32,636 nt of DNA, from the NCBI GenBank assembly GCA_016210495.1, contig JACQUC010000103.1:1-32636 (forward strand), read 5' to 3'. Below are positions 1-7,378 of the stretch, piece after piece. The first letter of the stretch is position 1; each line of letters starts with the position of its first letter. The notes under the pieces were generated by a model that saw only the letters and a program-made list of their open reading frames with translations, was not told where the DNA came from and searched no databases. This stretch comes from Chloroflexota bacterium. Lineage in GTDB: Bacteria; Chloroflexota; FW602-bin22; JACPRP01. A program made the translations under genes and the position numbers.

Positions 1-122
1 ATTTGCACCGGCTGGCTGACGACTTCAGTAAGCTAAGACAGGAGGTCAATAGGTTCCTCCACAACTATGCCGATGGTTCCTTGGACTTGCTGCGATACGT
101 GGGATTGTTTGCTCCCGATTAA
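1..122 (+). CDS. C-terminal end of an unidentified protein (partial)
   Basis: An open frame runs from the window edge (first full codon at 3) to a TAA at 120-122. About 39 residues are visible, including the stretch LRQEVNRFLHNYADGSLDLL, which reads like an amphipathic helical C-terminus. I do not recognise the family. It is in the same frame as the DUF499 gene that follows, and only this stop separates the two. It could therefore be the end of a separate upstream gene, or sequence joined to DUF499 by a deletion. It does not resemble what I expect just upstream of the DUF499 YPFHPDL motif, so I favour a separate gene or a deletion junction. Confidence 0.35.
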   Translation, partial: LHRLADDFSKLRQEVNRFLHNYADGSLDLLRYVGLFAPD

Positions 123-236
123 ATTGTTAAAGTTCATCAGGGCATCACGACCCTCGACGAGCAGACTCGGAAAGATGGCAAGATCGCCGAAGACCGCTTC
201 CTCCGGAGCTATCCCTTCCATCCGGATCTCACCGAG

Positions 237-2471
237 GTGTTCTACACGAAGTGGACCAATCTGGAGAGCTTCCAGCGCACGCGGGGTGTGCTGCGGACGT
301 TCGCCTTGGCCCTGCGCGATGCCGAGCGGTGGGATAAGTCTCCCCTGATCAGCGCCAACGTCTTTCTGGGCGAGCCGGACAAGGCCGACATCTCCGAAGC
401 GGCGCGAGAGGTGACCGGTGTCGCCGGGACCGAGGAGTACGAGGGCAAGAAACAGGAGTGGACCGCTATCCTCCTTGGGGAATTGGAGAAAGCGCGAAAC
501 ATTCAAAAGGACTTCCCGAGCCTGCAGCACAGGGAAATCGAGCAGGCCGTCTTCGCCACTTTCCTACACTCGCAACCGATAGGCCAAAAAGCCCTGACGC
601 GGGACTTGCTCGTTCTGCTTGGCCCCAGTCGACCGGACAAGATCGAGCTGGAGCAGGCTCTCCGCCGCTGGGCTGACGAATCGTGGTTCCTCGACGAGGG
701 GGAAATCAGTGGCGTAGCGGTCGGCACCTATGGTCAGAAGCCACTGCCAAAGGCCTGGCGTCTCGGGTCAAAGCCGAACCTTCGGCAGATGCACGCCGAT
801 GCCTGCCCGCGCGTGAGCGGGTTCGTAGAAGAGAAGCTCGTCAAGGAGATCGCGGCTCTGAAGAGCCTGGCCGCCGGCGCCTCTGCCGCTGGCGCTAGAG
901 TGCACAACCTGCCGAGCCATCCACGCGATGTCGAGGATGATGGTGAGTTCCACTATGTGTTGCTTGGCCCTGGCGCCGCAGCGGAGCCTGGCCGCCCGAG
1001 CGCAGAAGCAAGGCGCTTTATCGAAGAGACGACAAGCTCCGATCGGCCACGGGTGTGCAAGAACGCTGTGGTAATCGCTGTGCCTTCGCGAGATGGCCTT
1101 GACGCGATGCGCGATGCGGTGCGGGACTACCTGGGCTGGGAGGAGGTGCGCGACCAAATCAAGAACCAACAACTGGACCCGGTGCGGCAGGAGTTACTCG
1201 AAGGCTATCTCGATGGCGCGAAAAAGAACGTCCCTTCGACGATTAGACAGGGCTACTGCATAGCGGTCACGCTTTCCGCCAAGACTGAAGTCGAGGCTTT
1301 CAAGGTTACCTTGGGAACGGATCCTCTCTTCAGCGTGATCAAGGCGGACAGCCGTTCCCGAATCCAGGACACTCCTGTTACCGCCGAGGCATTGCTCCCT
1401 GATGGCCCATACGATCTCTGGAGGGGCGAGACCGCGCGCCGGGTCAAAGACCTTGTGGGTGCGTTTGCCGAGCAGGCACGCCTGCCGAAGATGCTCAATC
1501 GAAAGGCCATTCTAGATACACTTGTCGCCGGCTGTGCAGCAGGTGCCTTCGTGATGCGGGTGACGCGACCTGATCGCTCGACGCGAACCTTCTGGCGCGA
1601 GACACCGGACGATGTTGCCTTGAAGGATCCCTCCTTAGAGCTTGTGCTTCCCGAAGCCGCGGCGATAACTGATCTCGCGCCCTCATTGTTGGTGCCAGGA
1701 GTACTTCCAGGTCTCTGGGATGGACAAGATAGCCCTCTTAAGGACGTCTTGACGTACTTTAGGTGCGGCCACGTCGTGAAGGTCCAACGGGCGGGCTACG
1801 AAGAGCCGGTAATCATCCCCAGGGCCGATCGTGAGGTCGTGGAGACCGCCGTGGAGGCGGCGATTAAGGCGGGCAAGCTCTGGCTCACGTCTGGTCCGGC
1901 GAGTATCCTCTCTGAGGACGTGCCCGCCGGTCTCCTTGCCGACGAGGCAATCCTCCAGGCGCCGCCCCGGGCGATTTCGGCGCTAGAAGTCGCATCAGAG
2001 GCATTGCCAGAGGCCTGGAAGGGGAATATCACCACGGCGTTGGAGATCGCGGTCGCTTTGTCGAACAAGCTGGGCAAGAACCTGCCCTGGGCAACGGTGC
2101 GCGATGCCATCGACGGCGCTATCCGCGCACGGCTCTTAGAGCGCACAATCGACTCGGGGCCGTGGCCGTGCGACTATGCAGGTGCACGTCTGGTGAAGCT
2201 ACAGGTTCCTAGTGTTGTCGTACCACCGCCACCACCTCCGCCAATCGTCAGGGCGGGGGTGAAGATGGCTGAGGCGGACTTGGAAACGGGCGAGATCCAG
2301 GATCTGGCCGACAACGTCGCCGCAATAAAGACCGCGGCCACAGCAGCCGGATGCACCATCAAGTTCCGCGTTATGATCGAGCTCAGCGGCAAGGAAGCTG
2401 TGCCTGACAACGTTGTGGAGAAGGTCAACGAGGTTCTCGCGGAGATTTCGTCGAAGCTACGGCTACGCTGA
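237..2471 (+). CDS. DUF499 domain protein, N-terminally truncated
   Basis: The frame is open from 123, but the first usable start is a GTG at 237 with no convincing ribosome binding site, giving 744 residues. Just before and after that GTG the translation contains LDEQTRKDGK, RSYPFHPDLTEVFYTKW and FQRTRGVLRTFALALRDAE, the central signature of DUF499 proteins. These are large predicted ATPases, usually near 1000 residues, often found with DUF1156 methyltransferases and helicases in phage-defence islands. The conserved signature lies upstream of or at the only possible start, and the N-terminal P-loop half is absent. This is therefore most likely a 5'-deleted gene that is no longer functional. 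A Pro run and a short DUF499-type tail end the protein. No methyltransferase or helicase partner follows; the next gene is an unrelated amidohydrolase with its own promoter. The family call is fairly sure; inactivity is inferred. Confidence 0.75.
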   Translation: MFYTKWTNLESFQRTRGVLRTFALALRDAERWDKSPLISANVFLGEPDKADISEAAREVTGVAGTEEYEGKKQEWTAILLGELEKARNIQKDFPSLQHREIEQAVFATFLHSQPIGQKALTRDLLVLLGPSRPDKIELEQALRRWADESWFLDEGEISGVAVGTYGQKPLPKAWRLGSKPNLRQMHADACPRVSGFVEEKLVKEIAALKSLAAGASAAGARVHNLPSHPRDVEDDGEFHYVLLGPGAAAEPGRPSAEARRFIEETTSSDRPRVCKNAVVIAVPSRDGLDAMRDAVRDYLGWEEVRDQIKNQQLDPVRQELLEGYLDGAKKNVPSTIRQGYCIAVTLSAKTEVEAFKVTLGTDPLFSVIKADSRSRIQDTPVTAEALLPDGPYDLWRGETARRVKDLVGAFAEQARLPKMLNRKAILDTLVAGCAAGAFVMRVTRPDRSTRTFWRETPDDVALKDPSLELVLPEAAAITDLAPSLLVPGVLPGLWDGQDSPLKDVLTYFRCGHVVKVQRAGYEEPVIIPRADREVVETAVEAAIKAGKLWLTSGPASILSEDVPAGLLADEAILQAPPRAISALEVASEALPEAWKGNITTALEIAVALSNKLGKNLPWATVRDAIDGAIRARLLERTIDSGPWPCDYAGARLVKLQVPSVVVPPPPPPPIVRAGVKMAEADLETGEIQDLADNVAAIKTAATAAGCTIKFRVMIELSGKEAVPDNVVEKVNEVLAEISSKLRLR

Positions 2472-2533
2472 AGGGTGTGGACCCGGTGTGACTGCCAGAA
2501 GCGAAGGTGGGGCACGCAAAATCGTCACGCGCG

Positions 2534-2562
2534 TTGACAACCCATTGCCCCTATGCTATCGT
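2534..2562 (+). promoter_or_regulatory. Sigma-70 type promoter of the amidohydrolase gene
   Basis: TTGACA at 2534-2539 and TATCGT at 2557-2562 are separated by 17 bp. They lie 33 bp upstream of the ATG at 2595, which has the ribosome binding site AGGAAAGGG at 2581-2589. The -35 is perfect and the -10 matches at four of six positions. Confidence 0.6.
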
Positions 2563-2594
2563 ATCTAGCAAGCTTTGCATAGGAAAGGGCGACA

Positions 2595-4121
2595 ATGAGC
2601 AGGCTTCTCCTGAAAAACGGCTATATTCTCGACCCGCCAGCCGAGCTGGTGCAGTCCGATATCCTTGTCGATAACGACACCATCGTCGACGTGGCCTCTC
2701 AGATCGGCCAGCCCCGATACTTCCCAGGAGAATCAACGTATCGGGGCCAGCAGACAGATCGCGTCATCAATCTGAGCGGTAAGATCGTCATGCCCGGCCT
2801 GATCAGCGCCCATACCCACACGACATCGTATTTGCAGCGAGGCATCGCCGATAACCTGCCCCTGGAACCCTGGCAATTCTATAAAGGGCTCGGCGAGCTT
2901 GAGCTGACCAATCGTGAGCTTTACGTAACGGTGGCCCTTGCCGCGGCAGAGCTGGTCAAGTCCGGCACCACGGCGCTGCTGGATTGCCCACGCGTCGATT
3001 GGGCCGACTTCGATAGCCAGATCGACACGGTCTTGCAAGCGCTCGTCGATGTGGGCATCAGAGTAGTCTCCGCGCCGGCCTATTCTGATCTGACGCCTTC
3101 CCAGACCCTGCCTCTGCATCTGCTCGACCGTCCGTCCAACACATCTCTCCTGGACTTCGGTCCGCCGCTCGAGTCCGATTTCCTGGCCCGAACGCTCGAG
3201 GGTTTCCTGCGACGTTGGCAAGACCGCCATCCTTTGGTTACTCCCGGCCTGGGGCCGACGGGTGCGCACCGTTGCAGCGAGGAAATGGTCGATCTTACCG
3301 TCGAGCTCGCCCGCAGGTACGATGCGCCCATTCAAACACATCTTCTGGAAACCAAGCTTCAGGCGGTTGTCTCCCGGGCGAAGTTCGGCGGCTCCACCGG
3401 CCTCTTTCTCCAGCGCAAAGGCTACCTGGGGCCACGCGTTTCTTTCGCCCACGCCGTCTGGGTGGACGACACGGATATTCAGATACTCGCCGAGACCGGC
3501 TCCAGCGTCGTGCACAATCCGCTGAGCAATATGCGCCTCGGCAGTGGCATCGCACCCGTGCAAAGAATGCGTGCGACCGGATTGAATGTCGCCCTGGGAG
3601 CCGACGGCGGTGGCTGCGCCGACAACCAGAATATGATCCAGGTGATGAAGGGCGCCGCTTTCCTCGGTAAGCTGTACGGCCCGCGCGAAAGCTGGATCTC
3701 CGCGCTGGACGCGTGGGACATGTGCGTCCGAGGTGGCGCGAAGGTTATGCGCCGCAGGGTCGGTCGCATAGCGCCGGGCTACCTCGCCGATCTCGTCGCC
3801 CTCAATATGAAGACCCTCTTCTTGATGCCCAGGGACAACCTGCTCACGCAGATCGTCTACAGCGAACCGGGATCCTCCGTGGATACCGTGATGGTGGGCG
3901 GCCGGGTGCTCGTCGAGGACGGCCACCTGATCTCCAGAGACGTTGGCGAGCTGCGCGCGGAAGCCCAGGATATCGTCAGGCGAATGTACGAACGAGTCGC
4001 CGCACGGCAGAGCCGCTACACAGCGGCAAAAGAGCTACTCGATTCCCTCGCCACCGCCGTCGCCAACCAGCAACTCCCCTTCACCCGACGTGCCGCGCTC
4101 TGGCCGGGGGCCGGCGATTAG
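2595..4121 (+). CDS. Amidohydrolase, AtzA/TrzN/SAH-deaminase-like
   Basis: This 508-residue protein belongs to the metal-dependent amidohydrolase superfamily (cytosolic deaminase/chlorohydrolase branch), which hydrolyses C-N bonds such as amino groups on purine, pyrimidine or triazine rings. Visible metal and catalytic residues are His73 and His75 (SAHTHT), His249 with Glu252 (QTHLLET), His286 (FAHAVW) and Asp337 (GADGGG). HNPLSNMRLGSG is typical of this branch. A start-domain beta-sandwich strand (KNGYILDPPAE) and the end-domain motif GYLADLVAL are present, so the enzyme looks complete. The usual PGLINAHTH appears as PGLISAHTH. Residues about 40-51 contain extra sequence encoded by a 35-bp palindrome (see 2712-2746). 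The gene stands alone behind its own promoter. The substrate cannot be deduced. Confidence 0.88.
   Translation: MSRLLLKNGYILDPPAELVQSDILVDNDTIVDVASQIGQPRYFPGESTYRGQQTDRVINLSGKIVMPGLISAHTHTTSYLQRGIADNLPLEPWQFYKGLGELELTNRELYVTVALAAAELVKSGTTALLDCPRVDWADFDSQIDTVLQALVDVGIRVVSAPAYSDLTPSQTLPLHLLDRPSNTSLLDFGPPLESDFLARTLEGFLRRWQDRHPLVTPGLGPTGAHRCSEEMVDLTVELARRYDAPIQTHLLETKLQAVVSRAKFGGSTGLFLQRKGYLGPRVSFAHAVWVDDTDIQILAETGSSVVHNPLSNMRLGSGIAPVQRMRATGLNVALGADGGGCADNQNMIQVMKGAAFLGKLYGPRESWISALDAWDMCVRGGAKVMRRRVGRIAPGYLADLVALNMKTLFLMPRDNLLTQIVYSEPGSSVDTVMVGGRVLVEDGHLISRDVGELRAEAQDIVRRMYERVAARQSRYTAAKELLDSLATAVANQQLPFTRRAALWPGAGD
2712..2746. repeat. 35-bp palindromic element inside the amidohydrolase gene
   Basis: CCCCGATAC at 2712-2720 and GTATCGGGG at 2738-2746 form a 9-bp inverted repeat around 17 bases, 35 bp in total. 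The same arms with the same 35-bp length occur at 6937-6971, inside another repeat. Here it is read through in frame and encodes roughly PRYFPGESTYRG, in a loop of the N-terminal domain. Confidence 0.65.
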
Positions 4122-4164
4122 GGGCCAGGGGTCTGGGGCTGGTTCGACACATACACGTCGTGGT

Positions 4165-4181
4165 GGCGCGGTCTCCGCGCC
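4165..4181. repeat. GC-rich hairpin repeat, family A
   Basis: GGCGCGG-TCT-CCGCGCC is a 7-bp perfect hairpin. The same unit recurs at 4325-4346, three times in 11825-12005 and at 24423-24445. It lies in the 234-bp gap after the amidohydrolase, which otherwise holds no gene. Confidence 0.7.
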
Positions 4182-4255
4182 CCCATGCACATCAAGCCAA
4201 GAAACAGCCAGATCACCAACGGGGTCCTGATCGGGCCTCCGTATCCCCGCCGTAT

Positions 4256-4305
4256 CCCCTCTCCCTCTCAGTGCCCTCTCAGGGACAGGGTTAGGGTGAG
4301 GGTCG
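4256..4305. repeat. Dispersed inverted repeat, family B (CCCTCTCCCTCT / GGGTTAGGGTGAGGG)
   Basis: The imperfect palindrome begins CCCCTCTCCCTCT and ends with a GGGTTAGGGTGAGGG-type arm. Related copies lie at 6921-6989, 10748-10786, 23149-23224 and 31656-31709, with a half copy at 30531-30546. All sit between genes, often just after a stop codon, where they may act as transcript-end hairpins. Confidence 0.7.
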
Positions 4306-4324
4306 CACGCTTGCTACCCCTATC

Positions 4325-4346
4325 GTAGGGGCGCGGTCTCCGCGCC
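4325..4346. repeat. Family A hairpin repeat with GTAGGGG flank
   Basis: GTAGGGGCGCGG, TCT loop, CCGCGCC. It has the same flank as the copies at 11829, 11979 and 24423. Confidence 0.7.
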
Positions 4347-4355
4347 CTCGTGCAC

Positions 4356-4868
4356 TCAGATTGGCCGGCGGCGGCCGCCATCTGCGCCATCAGCGTAATC
4401 TGTGGTCAGCTCCTCCCGCTGTCCGAAGCTCTTCTCGTTGTCGATGAAAAATATCCTCGAGGGAACTATCTTGTACAGCGTCGTCGCCGAGACCTTGCTG
4501 AACACGGCCTTGCCAACCTTCCCTGGAGACGAGAAAAGCTCCGACACGAAAGGGTATTTCCGCAGATAGAGGGCGGTTGCCTTGGCCCTTTCGAGGCGAC
4601 CCGTGACGAGGTGAGCCGTGCCCTCCAACTGTATGCCCTTTATCGCTCGCCAATCGCGATAGTCCTCGTTTATCGTTGCCGCGACAGTGGGGTTTGCGCT
4701 TAGGTTTTGGCAATGGCGAGTCTTGGGGTCTGAAAGAAAATAGAGCACGATGCCGTCGTTGACGTAGAAGAGCGCGGTGGCCCAGGGAAGCGATGAAGTC
4801 GTCGCGATCGTGAGAGTGTTGTGCTCCCTCATATATGCGAGTATGGTTTGCCTGAGCGCCTCGTCCAC
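4356..4868 (-). CDS. Flavin-binding split-barrel protein (pyridoxamine 5'-phosphate oxidase-like, YhbP/UPF0306 type)
   Basis: The 170-residue protein has the pattern of the PNPOx-like split barrel: an opening helix (ILAYMREHNTLTIAT), then PWATALFYVNDG, then LYFLSDPKTRHCQNL, followed by AATINEDYRDWRAIKGIQLEG. Members bind FMN, F420 or heme; which one cannot be read from sequence. The ATG at 4868 lies 16 nt after the stop of the metallophosphoesterase gene (same strand), so the two are probably co-transcribed. The last ~15 residues (TTDYADGADGG...) are encoded by a dispersed repeat at 4374-4407, so the natural C-terminus probably lay near the REEL residues and the present tail was acquired by repeat insertion. 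Confidence 0.75.
   Translation of the reverse strand: MDEALRQTILAYMREHNTLTIATTSSLPWATALFYVNDGIVLYFLSDPKTRHCQNLSANPTVAATINEDYRDWRAIKGIQLEGTAHLVTGRLERAKATALYLRKYPFVSELFSSPGKVGKAVFSKVSATTLYKIVPSRIFFIDNEKSFGQREELTTDYADGADGGRRRPI
4374..4407 (-). repeat. Dispersed repeat forming the 3' end of the YhbP-like gene
   Basis: On the minus strand this reads ACCACAGATTACGCTGATGG followed by CGCAGATGG. I know this word as a repeat in several environmental bacterial phyla, where its translation is TTDYADGADG. Only one copy is visible here, so the repeat status rests on prior knowledge. Confidence 0.45.
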
Positions 4869-4884
4869 CCGCCCAATCCACCCT

Positions 4885-5922
4885 TCAGCTTGCTAGAACC
4901 TCGAACTTGACGCCATCGGGCCCCACGCCTAGCACCGCCACCTGGTTCGCCGGCACGGTGAAGATCCGCAATGTTCTGCGACCGATCGCACCGTGACACG
5001 ACGCGGGAGTGCCAAGACCATACAGACGATACATCAGGCCTTCGCTGAGGGTGCCTTTCATATAGGGCGCACCTGCTTGGATCACGTCCTGGGGATCGTG
5101 AACGTGCCCGTGGACAAAAGCTAACCCCACCGTCGGCGGCAGCGTCCTGAGAAAGTGCAACAGTAGCTTCCAGCTTGGATTTGGCTCGAAGTACGGCACT
5201 GTCATCGGGGTGTGGCCGGCCGCCTCGGCGTTTGCCTTGTACTTTGGCGGATGAGGTCCCTTGAAAAGTTGCTCGTGGGCAAAAACAATTACTCGAGCCT
5301 TGTTTTCTGCCAGGTGCAGCAGCTCCGACACGTTCTCTTCCAGGCGCCGCAATTGCTGGGACTCGGTAGCCTTGATCGAGGGCCACAGGACGGCCAGAGT
5401 GGCGCCGATGTCGATAAAGCTGGGTTCGACGACGAGCCGGGCGTTGTGTCTGGCGAAGCTTGGTGCCACGACTTCTGTCTTGATAAGGCTCTTGTCGATG
5501 TTCCCGCTGATGAAGACAGTGGCCGGTAGCTTGCTCATTTCGCTGACGACCGTATCGTAGCTGTGCTGCGTTTCCTGAACACGGCGGCTACGAGAGGCGG
5601 GGTCAGAGCCAAGCCTGGTCTCGATATAGGCCCAGATCGGCGTCATGCCGCCTTGCTTGAGCTGATCAAAGCGGTGCATCTCTTCCCGACTTAGATGCTC
5701 CATGTTGCCAAGCCTCTGCTTGAATTCCCTGACGAGCGTCGAGGCCAGCCGGGAGCCGCCGATATCACCTAGATGAATATGGTAGTCGCAGCCAAGCTCT
5801 CCAAGCCTCCTGATAAGGGAAACAGGATCCTGCGCTTCGTGCGTATCCGCCACGAGCCCGATCCTGAGCCCATCGAGGTCGTTCCTTGTCCTGGTAAACC
5901 GTTTTGTCGCTATGCTACCCAT
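4885..5922 (-). CDS. Calcineurin-like metallophosphoesterase
   Basis: The 345-residue protein carries all the metal-binding blocks of the superfamily: Asp26 and His28 (VADTHE), Gly52-Asp53 (HLGD), Asn141 (SGNID), His216 (FAHEQ) and the GHVH motif with His273 and His275. Such enzymes hydrolyse phosphomono- or diesters using two metal ions; the substrate is not predictable. An insert of about 60 residues between the second and third blocks (QRLGNMEHLSREEMH onward) is charged and helical and may be a lid. No signal peptide is seen, so it is probably cytoplasmic. The ATG at 5922 is supported by GGAGAG 5 nt upstream and a promoter at 5941-5969. It is the first gene of a two-gene operon with the split-barrel protein. 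Confidence 0.82.
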   Translation of the reverse strand: MGSIATKRFTRTRNDLDGLRIGLVADTHEAQDPVSLIRRLGELGCDYHIHLGDIGGSRLASTLVREFKQRLGNMEHLSREEMHRFDQLKQGGMTPIWAYIETRLGSDPASRSRRVQETQHSYDTVVSEMSKLPATVFISGNIDKSLIKTEVVAPSFARHNARLVVEPSFIDIGATLAVLWPSIKATESQQLRRLEENVSELLHLAENKARVIVFAHEQLFKGPHPPKYKANAEAAGHTPMTVPYFEPNPSWKLLLHFLRTLPPTVGLAFVHGHVHDPQDVIQAGAPYMKGTLSEGLMYRLYGLGTPASCHGAIGRRTLRIFTVPANQVAVLGVGPDGVKFEVLAS

Positions 5923-5940
5923 CTGCTCTCCGTCGGCTAG

Positions 5941-5969
5941 ATCATAGCACAGGGCATTACCGGTTACAA
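5941..5969 (-). promoter_or_regulatory. Promoter of the metallophosphoesterase operon
   Basis: On the minus strand, TTGTAA (5969-5964) and TATGAT (5946-5941) are separated by 17 bp, 19 bp upstream of the ATG at 5922. It lies back to back with the tRNA promoter. Confidence 0.55.
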
Positions 5970-5976
5970 GGTCAGG

Positions 5977-6005
5977 TTGACTGAATCATCACCGTGCCTT
6001 ATAAT
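5977..6005 (+). promoter_or_regulatory. Consensus sigma-70 promoter of tRNA-Ala
   Basis: TTGACT at 5977-5982, a 17-bp spacer, and a perfect TATAAT at 6000-6005, 25 bp upstream of the mature tRNA 5' end. This is the strongest promoter visible in the window. Confidence 0.8.
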
Positions 6006-6030
6006 TGTCAACGGCAAGGACATGTTCGCT

Positions 6031-6106
6031 GGGGCTGTAGCTCAGCCGGGAGAGCGCTACATTCGCATTGTAGAGGCCAGGGGTTCGAATCCCCTCAGCT
6101 CCACCA
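6031..6106 (+). tRNA. tRNA-Ala (anticodon CGC)
   Basis: A full cloverleaf folds. The acceptor GGGGCTG (6031-6037) pairs with CAGCTCC (6096-6102) and includes a G3:U70 pair, the alanine identity element. The anticodon stem CTACA/TGTAG encloses TTCGCAT, with CGC at 6064-6066 reading GCG. The T arm is AGGGG-TTCGAAT-CCCCT. The discriminator is A, and CCA is encoded at 6104-6106. Total length is 76 nt. The 3' end is partly duplicated at 8657-8669, which is typical of an integration target. Confidence 0.95.
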
Positions 6107-6157
6107 TTCCCAGTGCTCCGCGGGTCAGGATTCTCACACCCCAAATCTGGAGGCCTT

Positions 6158-6865
6158 ATGAACGTCTATCTTCCTCTGCTGTCCACGGTTATCAGCCTCG
6201 TGTTTGCCGCGGCGGTTTTCTCGCAATGGCTTTCACGCCGGAAGGTCTACCAGTTGGTGTGGACGCTCGGTTTGCTGGCGTTTGGCATCAGTGCGGGGTG
6301 TGAGTTCGTCGTCGGCGTCTGGGGCTTGAGTGACCCGGTGTATCGGCTCTGGTACCTCATTGGCGCCGTCTCGGTGGCTGCGTATCTGGGCGTGGGCACG
6401 ATCTATTTGCTAGCCCCGCGTCGCTTCGCCCACACGGTTATGGCTATGCTCGTGTTGGCTTGGTTGTACGCCGCAACAAGGGTCGTCACGGTACCCGTTG
6501 CCCTTGACGCCGTAGTAGGATCCGCGATTCTTACCGGCGCGGGAATGCCCAACGACGTGAGACTGATGACCCCCGTGTTCAACGTTTTCGGCACGGCCGC
6601 CCTGGTAGGCGGCGCCGCGTACAGCGCGTGGATCTTCTGGCAGCGGCGCATCATGCCGCAGCGTGTCGTCTCCAACATCCTGATCGCCATAGGAGCCGCC
6701 CTCCCGGCCTCGGGTGGCACCCTGCTGAGGTTCGGCATCCCTGACGTTTTCTATCTGATGGAGTTCCTCGGCGTCACCATCATCTTCATCGGCTTCCTTG
6801 CCAACAGCGAGATCGTGGCCCTGCGCATGTTCCCCAAGCCAACACCCCCCGCCTCACAAGCCTGA
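6158..6865 (+). CDS. Seven-helix integral membrane protein of unknown function
   Basis: The ATG at 6158 has GGAGG at 6149-6153. An earlier in-frame start at 6113 overlaps the tRNA trailer and is unlikely. The 235 residues form about seven hydrophobic helices, starting with VISLVFAAAVFSQWL and ending with FLGVTIIFIGFLANSEIVAL. I recognise no catalytic motif, and the family remains unnamed. The transcript may start at the tRNA promoter, since only 51 bp separate the tRNA from this ATG. A decayed second copy with the same upstream region lies at 8657-8826, so this locus was duplicated. Confidence 0.75.
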   Translation: MNVYLPLLSTVISLVFAAAVFSQWLSRRKVYQLVWTLGLLAFGISAGCEFVVGVWGLSDPVYRLWYLIGAVSVAAYLGVGTIYLLAPRRFAHTVMAMLVLAWLYAATRVVTVPVALDAVVGSAILTGAGMPNDVRLMTPVFNVFGTAALVGGAAYSAWIFWQRRIMPQRVVSNILIAIGAALPASGGTLLRFGIPDVFYLMEFLGVTIIFIGFLANSEIVALRMFPKPTPPASQA

Positions 6866-6920
6866 CGCTGCTCGCTCGAAGGTGTGCGGCTTGCTAGGCA
6901 CACTGAATGCTGGCCGAATG

Positions 6921-6989
6921 TCCCCTCTCCCTCTGGCCCCGATACATCTCGTGGTAAGGAATGTATCGGGGCTGGGAAAGGGTTAGGAT
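6921..6989. repeat. Family B repeat with a 35-bp palindrome nested in its centre
   Basis: The outer arms TCCCCTCTCCCTCTGG and GGGTTAGG belong to family B. Between them, 6937-6971 is CCCCGATACAT / ATGTATCGGGG, a 35-bp hairpin with the same core arms and length as the one in the amidohydrolase gene. It directly abuts the group II intron fragment. Confidence 0.65.
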
Positions 6990-6990
6990 G

Positions 6991-7118
6991 GTGCGCCGGG
7001 CACGGGCGCTGACTTGGAGGTGAAAGTCCTCTGCAGGGGAGGCAACCCCTACTGCGAGCCAAGGGCAAGGGCGTTACCGTGAGGTAGGGTCTGAAGGTAG
7101 CCGGAGGCGAGACTCACG
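6991..7118 (+). mobile_element. Group II intron, 5' fragment of domain I
   Basis: The block begins with the intron-type 5' end GTGCGCC and runs through GGAGGTGAAAGTCCTCT, GGGCAAGGGCGTTACCGTGA and GGTCTGAAGG-AGCCGGAGGCGA. These are the successive conserved pieces of domain I in bacterial group II introns (compare the usual AAGGGTGTCCGTGGTGA...GGAATCTGAAGGAAGC). About 130 nt survive. No reverse transcriptase, domain V or 3' end follows; the sequence runs straight into the integrase fragment. It starts immediately after a palindromic repeat, the kind of hairpin target preferred by class IIC introns. Confidence 0.65.
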
Positions 7119-7329
7119 GCGTCGAGGCCGCGACACGTTCTTTGACCGCGAGGTGGGTGAGAAAAGTCTTAATTTCGGCGCTATTCATTTCGCGCGGATG
7201 AGGCTTGTTGTGGAAAAGAACGTAACGTTTGATCCAATGAGAGTAGCTTTCCTCGGTCTTGGGCGAGTAGTGTTTGATGCGAATGGCGTCGCGTACCTGG
7301 TCGAGCAATCTCTTGGGGCGGGGTTCCAT
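7114..7329 (-). pseudogene. intI: Integron integrase, N-terminal fragment
   Basis: The 71 residues read MEPRPKRLLDQVRDAIRIKH, then YSPKTEESYSHWIKRYVLFH, then HPREMNSAEIKTFLTHLAV. This is the N-terminal SAM-like arm-binding domain of integron-type tyrosine recombinases (normally about 320 residues). The reading frame collapses at the junction with the group II intron fragment, near 7118, where AAST should continue as AASTQNQAL. The catalytic RHRY domain is missing, so no active recombinase can be made. It points away from the MntA/HepT cassette, the classical intI-cassette arrangement. Confidence 0.82.
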
Positions 7330-7349
7330 AGTTGACGTGCCTCCGCGTA

Positions 7350-7378
7350 TTGACGCGAGGTCTATACTGCATTATGCT
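7350..7378 (+). promoter_or_regulatory. Candidate cassette promoter (Pc)
   Basis: TTGACG at 7350-7355 and TATGCT at 7373-7378 have a 17-bp spacing and are directed toward the toxin-antitoxin cassette. The position between intI and the cassette is right for Pc, but the -10 is imperfect and the distance to mntA is over 300 bp. Confidence 0.35.

Noticed and set aside
2733..3926. 397-codon minus-strand open frame opposite the amidohydrolase
   Set aside because: It is a mirror of a GC-rich coding strand; the plus frame has all amidohydrolase motifs and a ribosome binding site, while this frame has neither recognisable motifs nor a start signal.
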